Positions 17,067-26,400 of a stretch of 64,000 nt of DNA are shown here, in pieces (position 1 is the first letter of the stretch; every line of letters starts with the position of its first letter). This stretch comes from Herbaspirillum sp. alder98 (lineage in GTDB: Bacteria > Pseudomonadota > Gammaproteobacteria > Burkholderiales > Burkholderiaceae_D). A program made the translations under genes and the position numbers. Location: the NCBI RefSeq assembly GCF_020179755.1, contig NZ_JAIUCY010000010.1, positions 1-64,000 of the forward strand, written 5' to 3'. Below the pieces are notes generated by a model. It was not told the origin of the DNA and ran no database searches. It saw only the letters and a list, made by a program, of their open reading frames with translations.

Positions 17067-17723
17067 ATGAGTAATACGTTGAAGATCGATTTTGTCTCGG
17101 ACGTCGTCTGCCCCTGGTGCGCCGTCGGCCTCGCGGGTCTCAATACCGCCCTCGAAAGGCTGGACGCCGGGACCCGGGTCGAGCTCACGTTCCATCCCTT
17201 CGAGCTCAACCCCGATATGCCTGCCGCCGGCGCAGTGCAACTCGACTACATCACCGAGAAATACCGCATCAGCCCCGACCAGGCGCGCGCCAACCGCGAG
17301 CAGATCCGGGCCAGGGCGGCCGCCGTGGGCTTCACCATGAATCGCGATGATGCCAGTCGCGTCTACAACACCTTCGACGCCCATCGCCTGATCGCCTGGG
17401 CCAGGGAAAAAGACGCGCAGGCGGCGCTCAAGGCGGCCTTGCTCAAGGCTTATTTCACCGATGGAAAGAACATTGCCGAGCGCGATGTGCTGATTGGGAT
17501 TGCCGCGCAGGTGGGTCTGGACAGCGCCGAGGCGGGCGAGATACTGGAGTCTGACCGTTACGCCCAGGAGGTCAGGGACGAAGAAGTCCTGTGGGTGCAA
17601 CGCGGCATCAGCAGCGTACCGGCGGTGGTGGTGAATGATCGCTACCTGATCCCGGGCGGGCAGCCGCCGGAGGTATATGAAGAGCAACTCCGGGCGATCC
17701 TGGCCGGTGATGGCCAGGCGTGA
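17067..17723 (+). CDS. DsbA family oxidoreductase, FrnE-like
   Basis: A 218-residue thioredoxin-fold protein starting MSNTLKIDFVSDVVCPWCAV. The CPWC active site follows the first strand, and the cis-Pro loop GISSVPAVVVNDRYLIPGGQ is near the C-terminus, as in FrnE/2-hydroxychromene isomerase-like proteins. There is no signal peptide, so it is cytoplasmic and probably a thiol oxidoreductase for small or stress substrates. GAGG lies upstream of ATG 17067. An earlier in-frame ATG at 17052 is less likely. Confidence 0.9.
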   Translation: MSNTLKIDFVSDVVCPWCAVGLAGLNTALERLDAGTRVELTFHPFELNPDMPAAGAVQLDYITEKYRISPDQARANREQIRARAAAVGFTMNRDDASRVYNTFDAHRLIAWAREKDAQAALKAALLKAYFTDGKNIAERDVLIGIAAQVGLDSAEAGEILESDRYAQEVRDEEVLWVQRGISSVPAVVVNDRYLIPGGQPPEVYEEQLRAILAGDGQA

Positions 17724-17748
17724 CTGCGCAGTAAGCCAGCCCGCAATT

Positions 17749-17775
17749 GAAAAAGCCCTGCAAATCAGCAGGGCT
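17749..17775 (-). terminator. Rho-independent terminator for the DUF3297 gene
   Basis: On the minus strand, AGCCCTGC and GCAGGGCT form an 8-bp stem with a 6-base loop, followed by TTTT. It lies about 20 bp beyond the stop of the leftward gene 17796-18044. Confidence 0.8.
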
Positions 17776-17795
17776 TGGTAGCCATGGAGCGGTGT

Positions 17796-18044
17796 TTACT
17801 TATAAAAGGCTTCGACCCGGCCCTTCAATTTGGTCATCAAGGGATTGCCCTTGCGATCGATTGCCTTGCCAGCCGGGACCTTGATCCATCCTTCGCTGAT
17901 GCAGTATTCGGCGACATTGGTGCGTTCCTTGTCGTTGAATTTGATGCCGATGTCGTGTTCGAACACGGCGGCATTGAAATGGGGGCTGCCGGGATCGATG
18001 GAGAGCCGGTCGGGAAGCGGGGGGAGGTTCGTAGTATCGTTCAT
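17796..18044 (-). CDS. DUF3297 family small protein
   Basis: An 82-residue soluble protein. LPDRLSIDPGSPHFN, GIKFNDKERTNVAEYCISEG and PAGKAIDRKGNPLMTKLKG match the conserved DUF3297 family, common in proteobacteria and of unknown function. It is monocistronic, with its own terminator at 17749-17775. Confidence 0.88.
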   Translation of the reverse strand: MNDTTNLPPLPDRLSIDPGSPHFNAAVFEHDIGIKFNDKERTNVAEYCISEGWIKVPAGKAIDRKGNPLMTKLKGRVEAFYK

Positions 18045-18164
18045 GGCAGCGATTATCGATCATAAGATTATTCAAAACAATGCCTTCTTGCCTGGATTGC
18101 GCCATCCGACGATCGATCAAGGCGCATGCCCGGTGAACCGGTTGGCTGACAGTTGACGAAAAAA

Positions 18165-18192
18165 AACGCCCGCAGCATGCTGCGGGCGTTTT
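18165..18192 (-). terminator. Bidirectional-type terminator downstream of the TonB receptor gene
   Basis: A perfect 26-bp palindrome with 13-bp arms (AACGCCCGCAGCA / TGCTGCGGGCGTT), flanked by a run of eight A on the left and TTTT on the right. It lies 40 bp beyond the stop codon of the leftward receptor gene. Confidence 0.88.
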
Positions 18193-18232
18193 CACGAAAG
18201 ACCAGGCACGGGCCTGGCGTTGCATCAGGACA

Positions 18233-20449
18233 TCAGAAGTCGACCTGGGCCGACAGCACGAAGGTGCGGCCGGAAGAGGTGCCGACGTAGCCGTTCTGCA
18301 TCACCCAGTAGTTCTTGTCGAACAGGTTCTCGATGTTGGCGCGATAAGTCACGACCTGGCCAGCGGTCTTGGTGATGTAGCGGGCGCCGATGTCTGCGCG
18401 GGTCCAGCCGGGTACTTTTACGCGATTGGTCTGGTCATACCACATGGCACCGGTACGGGCCACGCGCGTGTTCAATGCCAGGCCGCTGACCCAAGGCGTA
18501 TCCCAGTCGAGGCCCAGGTTGAAGTTGTGGCTTGGCACGGCACCGACTTCGTTGTTGTCGGTCGTGCCGCCTGCGGTGTGCGCCAACTTGGTGTCAAAGA
18601 AAGTACCACTGGCGTTGAAACGCAGGCCGCGCTGTATTTCGCCGTAGGCCGCCAACTCAAGACCGCGAATGCGTGCACGGCCGTTCTGCGTGGCATATTG
18701 CACACCGTTGATGATCTGCGTGGAGTTGTTCTTCTGCTCGATCTGGAACACTGCGGCGCTGGTCGTGACGCGACCCCAATCGATCTTGGCGCCAGTCTCG
18801 TATTGCTTTGACTTGGAAGGCGGGAACGCCTCGCCCGCGTTGGCATTTGGAGCCGCCACGATTGAGCCGGCAGTCAAGGCAGCAGTGTAGTTGGCATACA
18901 GCGAGAGGTTTTCTACCGGTTTGACCACTACACCCAGCACCGGCGAAATCGCCGTCTTGTTGGAAGTTTGTGCGGCCGAGAGCAGGCTGTGGGAATAAAC
19001 CTGTTGACGGCGCAGACCGGCGATCAGGCGCAAGCGATCATCGGCAAACGACAGGGTGTCGGTAAGCGCAAAGCTGGTCAGGCGAAGCTGGCTCTGTGGT
19101 GTTGCCTGGGTCCGGGCCATTGTTGGTGAAGGGAGTGCGACCGGGTTGTACAGATTCGATGTCACTCCGGTGCTTTGCGAGGCGAAGAAGTAGTCGGTCT
19201 GCTGGTTGAGCATGTTCAGCCCCAGCATGACGGTATGCTTAATGCCGCCGGTGTTGAACCGAGCGCGCATGCCAGCATCCGCCGAAGTGGAGGTGACCTT
19301 CTGGTCATAGTAGCCATTGGATAACGCGCTGGTGTCGCCACGGGCGTTCAAGATATTCGCACCGGGCCAGCTCTGCGCCGATGACGCGACGTGGTAACCG
19401 ATGGCGCCATAGGCTGTCAGGCTATCGTTGATGTCATATTCCAGGCGTGTGAGAGCTGCCTTGTCGTCCGATTGCAGCGTGGTGCCGGGATAGAGGTTGG
19501 TCTTGCCAGAGGGGGCCTCGGGCATCTCCAGGCCGGCGATGCGGAATTGTGGGCGGAAATTGCGCGAATCTTCATGCTGAGTATAGGCATCCAGGCTCCA
19601 GCGTACGCGACCGCCGTTGTAGTCCAGACCCACCGAACCCATGCTTTGTTGCTGGTTACTGCCCGACAGGCCGGTGTTGCCATCGGCGTACAGTGCATTG
19701 ACGCGAATGCCCCATTCCTGGTTGTCGCCAAAGCGGCGGCCGATATCGCCCTTGAGGCCGAATTGCGAATTCGACAGGTAAGTCGCAGTCACGCTCGACG
19801 TCGGCTCTTCGTGGGCACGCTTGGCGACCAGGTTGACCGCGCCGCCGATGCCGCCGGCCGGACCCATGCCGTACATCAGGGTGCCTGGACCCTTGAGCAC
19901 TTCGATGCGCTCGACCATCGTGATCGGCATACGGGTCAGCGGCACCATGCCATACAGGCCATTGAAGGCCACATCGTTGGCCGACATCGTGAAGCCACGG
20001 ATCTGATAGCTGTCGCCGAAGCCGCCATTGCCGTTGGTGTTGCGCACCGATGCGTCATTGGCGATGACGTCGCCGATGGCGCGCGCCTGCACGTCTTCAA
20101 TGCCTTGCGAGGTGTAGTTGGTGACGCTGAACGGGGTGTCCATGACGCTGGCCGTGCCCAGCACGCCCAGGCTGCCGCCGCGCGCCACCAGACCACCGGC
20201 GTAGGGCGCCGTAGGGTCGCGACTTTCGGTGACGGTAACGGTGGGCAGCACGGCATTGCTGTTGCTGCCGGTATTAGTGGTGGCAGCCGGGGTGGCGGTA
20301 GCGTCGCCGGAGGTCGCGGTGGTTTGCGCATAAGCCACCGGGACGGCCAGCATGGGCGCCATCAGCACCAGGTGACGCGCAGCCGATGCCACGGCCTTCA
20401 GTTGAAATACGGAATTACGTTGGCGCTTCGACGCCTGGACCTGCCCCAT
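18233..20449 (-). CDS. TonB-dependent siderophore receptor
   Basis: A 738-residue outer-membrane receptor. Residues 1-41 form a long signal peptide ending VAYAQ. An Ala/Thr-rich linker follows, then the TonB box region (VLPTVTVTES), the plug (FGDSYQIRGFTMSANDVAF, VERIEVLKGPGTLMYGMGPA, GGAVNLVAKRA) and a 22-strand barrel ending FVLSAQVDF with terminal Phe. It most resembles ferric siderophore receptors of the FhuA/FpvA type. It stands alone, with a terminator after it and a Fur-like region upstream. The ligand is unknown. Confidence 0.92.
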   Translation of the reverse strand: MGQVQASKRQRNSVFQLKAVASAARHLVLMAPMLAVPVAYAQTTATSGDATATPAATTNTGSNSNAVLPTVTVTESRDPTAPYAGGLVARGGSLGVLGTASVMDTPFSVTNYTSQGIEDVQARAIGDVIANDASVRNTNGNGGFGDSYQIRGFTMSANDVAFNGLYGMVPLTRMPITMVERIEVLKGPGTLMYGMGPAGGIGGAVNLVAKRAHEEPTSSVTATYLSNSQFGLKGDIGRRFGDNQEWGIRVNALYADGNTGLSGSNQQQSMGSVGLDYNGGRVRWSLDAYTQHEDSRNFRPQFRIAGLEMPEAPSGKTNLYPGTTLQSDDKAALTRLEYDINDSLTAYGAIGYHVASSAQSWPGANILNARGDTSALSNGYYDQKVTSTSADAGMRARFNTGGIKHTVMLGLNMLNQQTDYFFASQSTGVTSNLYNPVALPSPTMARTQATPQSQLRLTSFALTDTLSFADDRLRLIAGLRRQQVYSHSLLSAAQTSNKTAISPVLGVVVKPVENLSLYANYTAALTAGSIVAAPNANAGEAFPPSKSKQYETGAKIDWGRVTTSAAVFQIEQKNNSTQIINGVQYATQNGRARIRGLELAAYGEIQRGLRFNASGTFFDTKLAHTAGGTTDNNEVGAVPSHNFNLGLDWDTPWVSGLALNTRVARTGAMWYDQTNRVKVPGWTRADIGARYITKTAGQVVTYRANIENLFDKNYWVMQNGYVGTSSGRTFVLSAQVDF

Positions 20450-20474
20450 GATCTACCTTTCGTTTTAACTAGGA

Positions 20475-20520
20475 ATAAAGACGCGTTCTCGTTTTGAGAA
20501 AAAGAAGCGTTCTTATTTGG
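20475..20520 (-). promoter_or_regulatory. Possible Fur-controlled promoter of the TonB receptor
   Basis: On the minus strand the 70 bp before the receptor ATG are AT-rich, with AATAAGAACGCTTCTTTTTC and a later GAGAACGCG. This resembles a degenerate Fur box with inverted GAA/TTC words. It fits the gene type but is imperfect. Confidence 0.35.
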
Positions 20521-20572
20521 ATGACACCTGAAAGTTAAAAACGGATCAGGTCAGGAGAAAAATTGTTAAGAA

Positions 20573-21181
20573 ATGCTGAGGGAGGCATATAAGGGTGCGC
20601 ATCAATATCATTCCGTGGGAATCATGGCCGGCGTCGACTTGTTCGAGATGCAATTCCCGAACACGGATCCGGTCGTCCCGACGGGCATGCGGGTTGTCGG
20701 CTACCATTCCGGTCTTTACCCAATTGAAAGCAGACCCGTGGGCATACTTGACGAGGCGATACGCGAGATAAGGCTGGAGAAGCAAGCCGCCGAGGATGAA
20801 CTCAGGCAAGCGCTGGAAGACTTCGACATCATCACCTCACGCGCCGTCGCGGCCGTGAAAAGCACTGTTGCCGACCTGCGCCTCGAGCTGCAGGCCGCAG
20901 GCTGGTGGGCCGGCGACTTGAGCGAAGAGGCCAACCCGCCGTATTACGTCAGCCTGGCCTTTCAGGTGCGTCGCTACGCGGCAGATCCCGACCCGGTGAC
21001 CAACCCGACTTATTCGTACGCCATCAAATTCGACGGCCTGGGTGGCGCCGAGCGAACCACTGGCGACAACGACCCACTAACGGAGATGCTGGTGTTTCGT
21101 GGCGTGGCGCGACAGGACTTCGGGATGGATCTCGAGAAAGACCTCAAGCTGTTCCTGAAGGCAATTCTGCACCGGCACTGA
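20573..21181 (+). CDS. Hypothetical protein
   Basis: About 202 residues if started at ATG 20573 (AGGAGA 15 bp upstream); an internal ATG at 20624 (MAGVDLFEMQF) gives 185. It is soluble. The middle is a charged helix (LDEAIREIRLEKQAAEDELR) that probably forms a coiled coil, followed by a globular part with WWAGDLSEEANPPYYVSLAF. No family is recognised and no partner gene is evident. Codon use is like that of its neighbours. Confidence 0.65.
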   Translation: MLREAYKGAHQYHSVGIMAGVDLFEMQFPNTDPVVPTGMRVVGYHSGLYPIESRPVGILDEAIREIRLEKQAAEDELRQALEDFDIITSRAVAAVKSTVADLRLELQAAGWWAGDLSEEANPPYYVSLAFQVRRYAADPDPVTNPTYSYAIKFDGLGGAERTTGDNDPLTEMLVFRGVARQDFGMDLEKDLKLFLKAILHRH

Positions 21182-21284
21182 AGATGTAAAGCGCAGTAGC
21201 GGAGACATACGGCCGGCGGTCCGATCGGAAATCGGGCAATCCAGTATCCTTCGCGCTGCATTCGTATTGTTTTGAGAGGGCGTT

Positions 21285-22556
21285 TTGTCGCGAAACACGT
21301 CGGCCATGGTACTGGGGCCACTACTGGGACTTTTCTTTGTCAGCCTTGGAAATGGCTTCATTTCATCCCTGACGTCGTTGCGACTGGACGCGGCCCACGT
21401 CTCGGCCATGATGATCGGGGCCATTTCGTCGGCCTACTTCGTGGGCCTGACCGTGGGCGCCGTCACCAGCGACCGCCTCATCGGCCGCATCGGGCACATC
21501 CGGGCCTATAGCGGCTTCGCCTCGCTGACGGCCATCACTTATCTATTGCAGGGGCTGGTGTTCGATCCCTGGTTCTGGCTGTTCCTGCGGCTCATCAATG
21601 GCTGGGCGATGGTCGGCATCTACCTGGTGGTCGAAAGCTGGCTGCTGCTGGCCGGCGACCCCAAGAACCGGGGCCGCCTGCTGGCCATCTACATGATCGC
21701 GCTCTACGGTTCCATCATGCTGTCCCAGGCCAGCCTGGGGCGCATCGATGCCTGGGGCAGCAGTGCGCCATTCATGCTGGCGGGAGTGCTGGGGTCGATG
21801 TCGGTGTTGCCGATGGTGATCCTGCCGCGCATCTCGCCCGAAGTCGGTCCGATCGAGCCGCTGATGCCGCATCACCTGATCCGCATGACGCCGGCCGGCG
21901 TGGTCGGCAGTTTCGGCGCCGGCGTGGGCATTGCCGCCGTCTATACCTTGCTGCCCATCTATCTGCAGCGGGAAGGGCTCGATATCGGGCAGGTCGGCCA
22001 ATTGATGGCCAGCGCCATCTGTGGCGCCATGCTGTTGCAGTATCCGGTCGGGCGCTGGTCGGATCGACGCGACCGCCAGACCGTGCTGCTGGCCCTGAGT
22101 GCAGCCTGCACGATATTGTCGCTGCTGGTGCTGATCATGCCGGCCTATCCGCCGCTGTTGATGGTGCTGCTGTTCCTGGTGGGCGGCTGCATCTTTGCCA
22201 TCTATCCGGTTGCGGTCAGCCACTCGGCCGACCAGGCCGATTCGCGCGAACTGGTGCGGGTCATCCAGGGCATGCTGCTGATCAATTCGGTCGGCTCGGC
22301 GCTCAGCCCGATCGTCATCTCGCCGCTGATGAACCGGGTCGGCAGCAATGGCCTGTTCTGGGCATTCCTGATATTGCATGCGGCATTGACGGCGTTTTTC
22401 CTGTGGCGTAACAAGCACCATCCCGCTTCCGTGCCCGCCGCGCCCTTTGCCGCCTCGGCGCAGATGACCCCGATCGGGGCCGAGATCCGGGTCACCGAAG
22501 AGCTGGCACGGGCCGCCGCCGCGCCGCATCCCGAGCCGGGGCCGCCGCCGGCATAA
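21285..22556 (+). CDS. MFS transporter, YcaD-like
   Basis: A 423-residue, 12-segment major facilitator. Features include LLGLFFVSLGNGFISSL in helix 1, the loop 2-3 motif SDRLIGRIGHIRAYSG, and SDRRDRQT between the two halves. The start is TTG at 21285 (MSRNTSAMVLG), supported by GAGAGG seven bases upstream; the nearest ATG is 21 bp later. The C-terminal 50 residues are a Pro/Ala-rich tail. The substrate is unknown; YcaD relatives are uncharacterised exporters. Confidence 0.85.
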   Translation: MSRNTSAMVLGPLLGLFFVSLGNGFISSLTSLRLDAAHVSAMMIGAISSAYFVGLTVGAVTSDRLIGRIGHIRAYSGFASLTAITYLLQGLVFDPWFWLFLRLINGWAMVGIYLVVESWLLLAGDPKNRGRLLAIYMIALYGSIMLSQASLGRIDAWGSSAPFMLAGVLGSMSVLPMVILPRISPEVGPIEPLMPHHLIRMTPAGVVGSFGAGVGIAAVYTLLPIYLQREGLDIGQVGQLMASAICGAMLLQYPVGRWSDRRDRQTVLLALSAACTILSLLVLIMPAYPPLLMVLLFLVGGCIFAIYPVAVSHSADQADSRELVRVIQGMLLINSVGSALSPIVISPLMNRVGSNGLFWAFLILHAALTAFFLWRNKHHPASVPAAPFAASAQMTPIGAEIRVTEELARAAAAPHPEPGPPPA

Positions 22557-22583
22557 AGCCAGCCTCCAGCGGGGCGGCCAGTA

Positions 22584-23159
22584 TCAGCGGCTGCAATACA
22601 GCGCCGTGCGCTGTTCGACCGGCAAGCGCTGTTCGGCGGCGTCGATCTCATAGACTGTCTGGCTGCAGTCGCGGGTGCCGGCGAAACGAAATTCAACCAG
22701 ATAGGTCTTGCCGCCGGCTGGCGTGAATTGCGAAGTCAATGGCCCGCAAGAGCCCGATGACCGCATTTGCGCAGTGACGTCCGACCAGCCGGAATAAGCC
22801 TTGACCTGGACCCGACGGTTGGCCGGCACCACTTGCTCGACCTGCGGCTGGTCGTTAGAGACGGCGCTGCGGCTCTTTTCCGTCAGGGTCGCAATCCAGG
22901 GCAGCAACTGTTCGCGCCCGCTATGGAACACGCGACCGACCGGGGCAAAGCCTTCGCAGGTGGATTCTGACGTGCTCATGGCGTAGTTGACCGCCATCGG
23001 CATGCCGGCCGAACGCATCACGATGCGGGCCTCGCTGTCCTTGACGGCAACGGTCGCCACCGGTGGCTCGACGTAGGGCGGCACGCCACCGGCGCAGCCG
23101 GTCAGCAAGGCCAGGGTTGCACACGCGGTGCCCAGTAGTGTTTTCCCGGGGATCGTCAT
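22584..23159 (-). CDS. Putative lipoprotein, uncharacterised
   Basis: A 191-residue protein with a lipoprotein signal (MTIPGKTLLGTACATLALLT, lipobox LLTGC at about residue 22). The mature part includes EARIVMRSAGMPMAVNYAMS and four further cysteines (STCEG, SGSCG, RDCSQ, LYCSR) that could form two disulfides. I do not recognise the family. It converges with the MFS gene and is divergent from the hybrid kinase gene. Confidence 0.75.
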   Translation of the reverse strand: MTIPGKTLLGTACATLALLTGCAGGVPPYVEPPVATVAVKDSEARIVMRSAGMPMAVNYAMSTSESTCEGFAPVGRVFHSGREQLLPWIATLTEKSRSAVSNDQPQVEQVVPANRRVQVKAYSGWSDVTAQMRSSGSCGPLTSQFTPAGGKTYLVEFRFAGTRDCSQTVYEIDAAEQRLPVEQRTALYCSR

Positions 23160-23405
23160 TTGATGTTCACTTTCATATCGCAGGAGGGGGGCATCGAGGC
23201 GTTGCGGGCACTGCGGCCCAAACTAACTGCAGGGTTGCTGCAGCGCAATTGCAGCACACTCCGACCTGCAATAGCCCTTCAAGGTTCCTGCCATCCCCAG
23301 CCGCCCTGGCATCGGTTAAATAAGGCTTGTTGGTTAGTCATTCGGCGATGGAAGGTAGTAGCATTGCTTCCGGTATAAATAAACGGACATTGCGGAGACA
23401 TCAGG

Positions 23406-26400
23406 GTGGGCGAACTGGATTCGAAGACAAGCTGGCTGGCGGGCGGCGGCGAGATGGGCAAATTGATCCGCTCCATGGACTGGACGGATTCGCCGCTGGG
23501 GCCGATCGAAGAATGGCCGCAAAGCCTGCGCACCGCCGTCAGCCTGTGTCTTTCGTCTACCTTCCCGATCCTCATTGCGTGGGGACCGCACGATATCCAG
23601 ATCTATAACGATGCCTATCGCCCCATCTGTGGCGCCAAGCATCCGCAATCGATGGGGGAAGACTTCAAGATCTGCTGGGCCACCGCGTTGCCGATGGTGG
23701 GTGACGCCTTTGACCGGGCGCACCAGGGCGAGGGGACTTATATTCGCGACCAGCGCATGTTCCTCGACCGCTACGGCTATCTCGAAGAAGCCTTCATGAC
23801 GTTTTCGTTTTCGCCGATCCGGGTCGAATCAGGCGAAGTGGGGGGCGTCTTCCACCCCATTTCCGAATCGACCGACAAGGTGCTGGGCGCGCGCCGCACG
23901 TCATCCCTGCGCGACCTGTCTGCCGGCCTGGCCAAGTGCCTCTCGATTGAAGAGCTTTGCCAGGGCCTGGTGCAGCGGCACGAATCGCTCTCGCTGGATG
24001 TGCCCTTCACGCTGTTCTACCAGCTTGAAGGCGATACCCTGCGTCGCCGTGGCGTGGCCGGTCTCGATGCTGCCGGCCCGATGGCGCCCGATGTCGTCAC
24101 GCTCGACAGCACCGGCGGCTGGCCATTCAGCGAGGCCATGCAGTCGCGCACGATCGTCCAGGTACCTGATCTGCTCACGCGTTTCGGCGAGCATGCAGCC
24201 GGCCCTTATCCCGAGGCGCCCACGCAGGCGGTGATCCTGCCGGTCATCGCGGCCGGTTCCGAGCTGCCGTTCGGTTTCCTGGTGGCGGGGGTCAGCGCCC
24301 GGCGGGCACTCGATACCGAGTATCTGGACTTCTATGCCCTGCTGGCCAACGCCGTCAGTACCTCGGTCACCAACGTGCTGGTGTATCAGCACGAACAGCG
24401 CAAGGCTGAAGAACTGGCCGAGATCGATCGCGCCAAGACCGCCTTCTTCTCTAACATTTCACACGAATTCCGCACGCCCCTGACGCTGATGGTCGGCCCG
24501 CTCGACGATGCGCTGGCCGATACCAGCGAGCCACTGGGTCCGGTCCAGCGCACGCGACTGGAAGTGACACATCGCAATTCGCAGCGCCTGCTGAAGCTGG
24601 TCAACGCCTTGCTGGATTTCTCGCGCATCGAGGCGGGTCGTGCCAAGGCCAATTTTGCCGCCACCGACCTGTCGTCGCTGACCGAAGACCTGGCCAGCGT
24701 ATTCCGCTCCACCATCGAAAAGGCCGGTCTGGCGTTCGAGGTCAGCATCGCTGACCTGGGCGAGCCGGTCTTCGTGGACCGCGACATGTGGGAAAAGGTG
24801 GTCTTCAACCTGCTGTCGAATGCCTTCAAGTTCACCTTCGAGGGCAAGATCAGCGTGACGCTAGAGCGCGTGCCCGGCGCTGCCAGGCTGGCCATCACCG
24901 ACACCGGTTCCGGCATCGCTGCCGAAGAACTGCCGCGGGTGTTCGAACGCTTCCACCGTATCGAGAATTCGCAGGGCCGTACCTATGAAGGAACCGGGAT
25001 CGGCCTGGCGCTGATCCAGGAACTGGTCAAGTTGCATCACGGCCAGATCGGCGCCACCAGCACGCCCGGTCGCGGTTCGAGCTTTCATGTCGAGATCCCG
25101 TTCGGCACCGGCCACCTGAAGGAATCGGATATCGCCGGCAGCATCAACCCGGTCGCCATCAGCAAGGATGCCCAACCCGGCATTGCCTTCATCCAAGAGG
25201 CGCAAGCCTGGTTGCCGGACGCACAGGGCAGCACAGAGGTGGCGGAAAAAGAAGCAGTGCCGTCGCCATCGCTGGTGGCCAACGACGCGCTCCCGGTCCA
25301 TATCCTCATCGCCGACGACAACCGCGACATGCGTGAGTACCTGAAGCGCCTGCTGGAGTCGTATGCCACGGTCGAAGCCTGCGCCGATGGCGAAGCCGCC
25401 TACGCCGCCGTTTGCGCCGCGCCCCCCGACCTGGTGTTGAGCGACGTCATGATGCCGGTGCTGGACGGCTTTGGCTTGCTCAAGAAGATCAAGACCAATG
25501 ACGTCACCAAGGATGTGCCGGTCATCCTGCTATCGGCCCGGGCCGGCGACGAGGCGAAGATCGAGGGCATACAGGCGGGCGCCGATGATTACCTGGTCAA
25601 GCCATTTTCTGCCAATGAATTGCTGAGCCGGATCAAGGGCCAGGTCGATGCCAGCCGTCGCCGCCGCGCCGCCCGCGCAGCATTGGAGTTGAGCGAGCAA
25701 TATTTCAGGTCGCTGGTCGACGCTTCGACGGCCATCATCTGGACCACCGACCAGGCCGGCCGCAGCACTTACCTGAGCCGGCGCTGGTATGACTTCAGCG
25801 GCCAGCCGAGCGGGCAGGCGCCGATCCCGAGCTGGATCGACAGCATCCATCCCGATGACCGGCAAGCGGCCACGCAAGACTTTCTCGCCTGTTGCGCCGC
25901 CGGTAGCGCCTTCCATCATGTCTATCGATTGCGGCACGCCAGCGGCGCCTATCGCTGGGCGGTGGTTTCCGGTACGCCATTGTTCGATGAAGCGGACAAC
26001 GGGATCGGCTTTGTCGGTTCGGTGGTGGATGTGCATGACGAACGGGAAGCCAAGCGCACGCTGGAGATATTGGCCGACGACCTGGCCAAGATCAACCAGC
26101 GGCAGAACGAGTTCCTAGTGACCCTGGCGCACGAGCTGCGCAATCCCCTGGCACCGATTCGCAATGGCCTGGAAGTGATCAAGATGCTGGGCTCGGACAA
26201 CGAGCGTCAGCGTGGCATCCACCAGATGATGGACCGCCAGGTGCACCACCTGACCCACCTGGTGGAAGACCTGCTCGATATCGCCCGCATCACCGAGGGC
26301 AAGATCAAGTTGCAGAAGCAGCATGTCTCGGTGAAAGAGGCCTTTACGGACGCGGTCGAGATCAGCATGCCGCTGATCGAGAAGAACCAGCACAAGTTGA

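Noticed and set aside
20397..20412. TTTCA-N2-TGAA match inside the TonB receptor signal region
   Set aside because: It encodes part of VFQLKAV within a coding sequence, has a mismatch, and no peptide gene is near; treated as chance.
19391..20497. Rightward open frame of 368 codons
   Set aside because: Antisense to the TonB receptor signal peptide and plug; no recognisable protein features.
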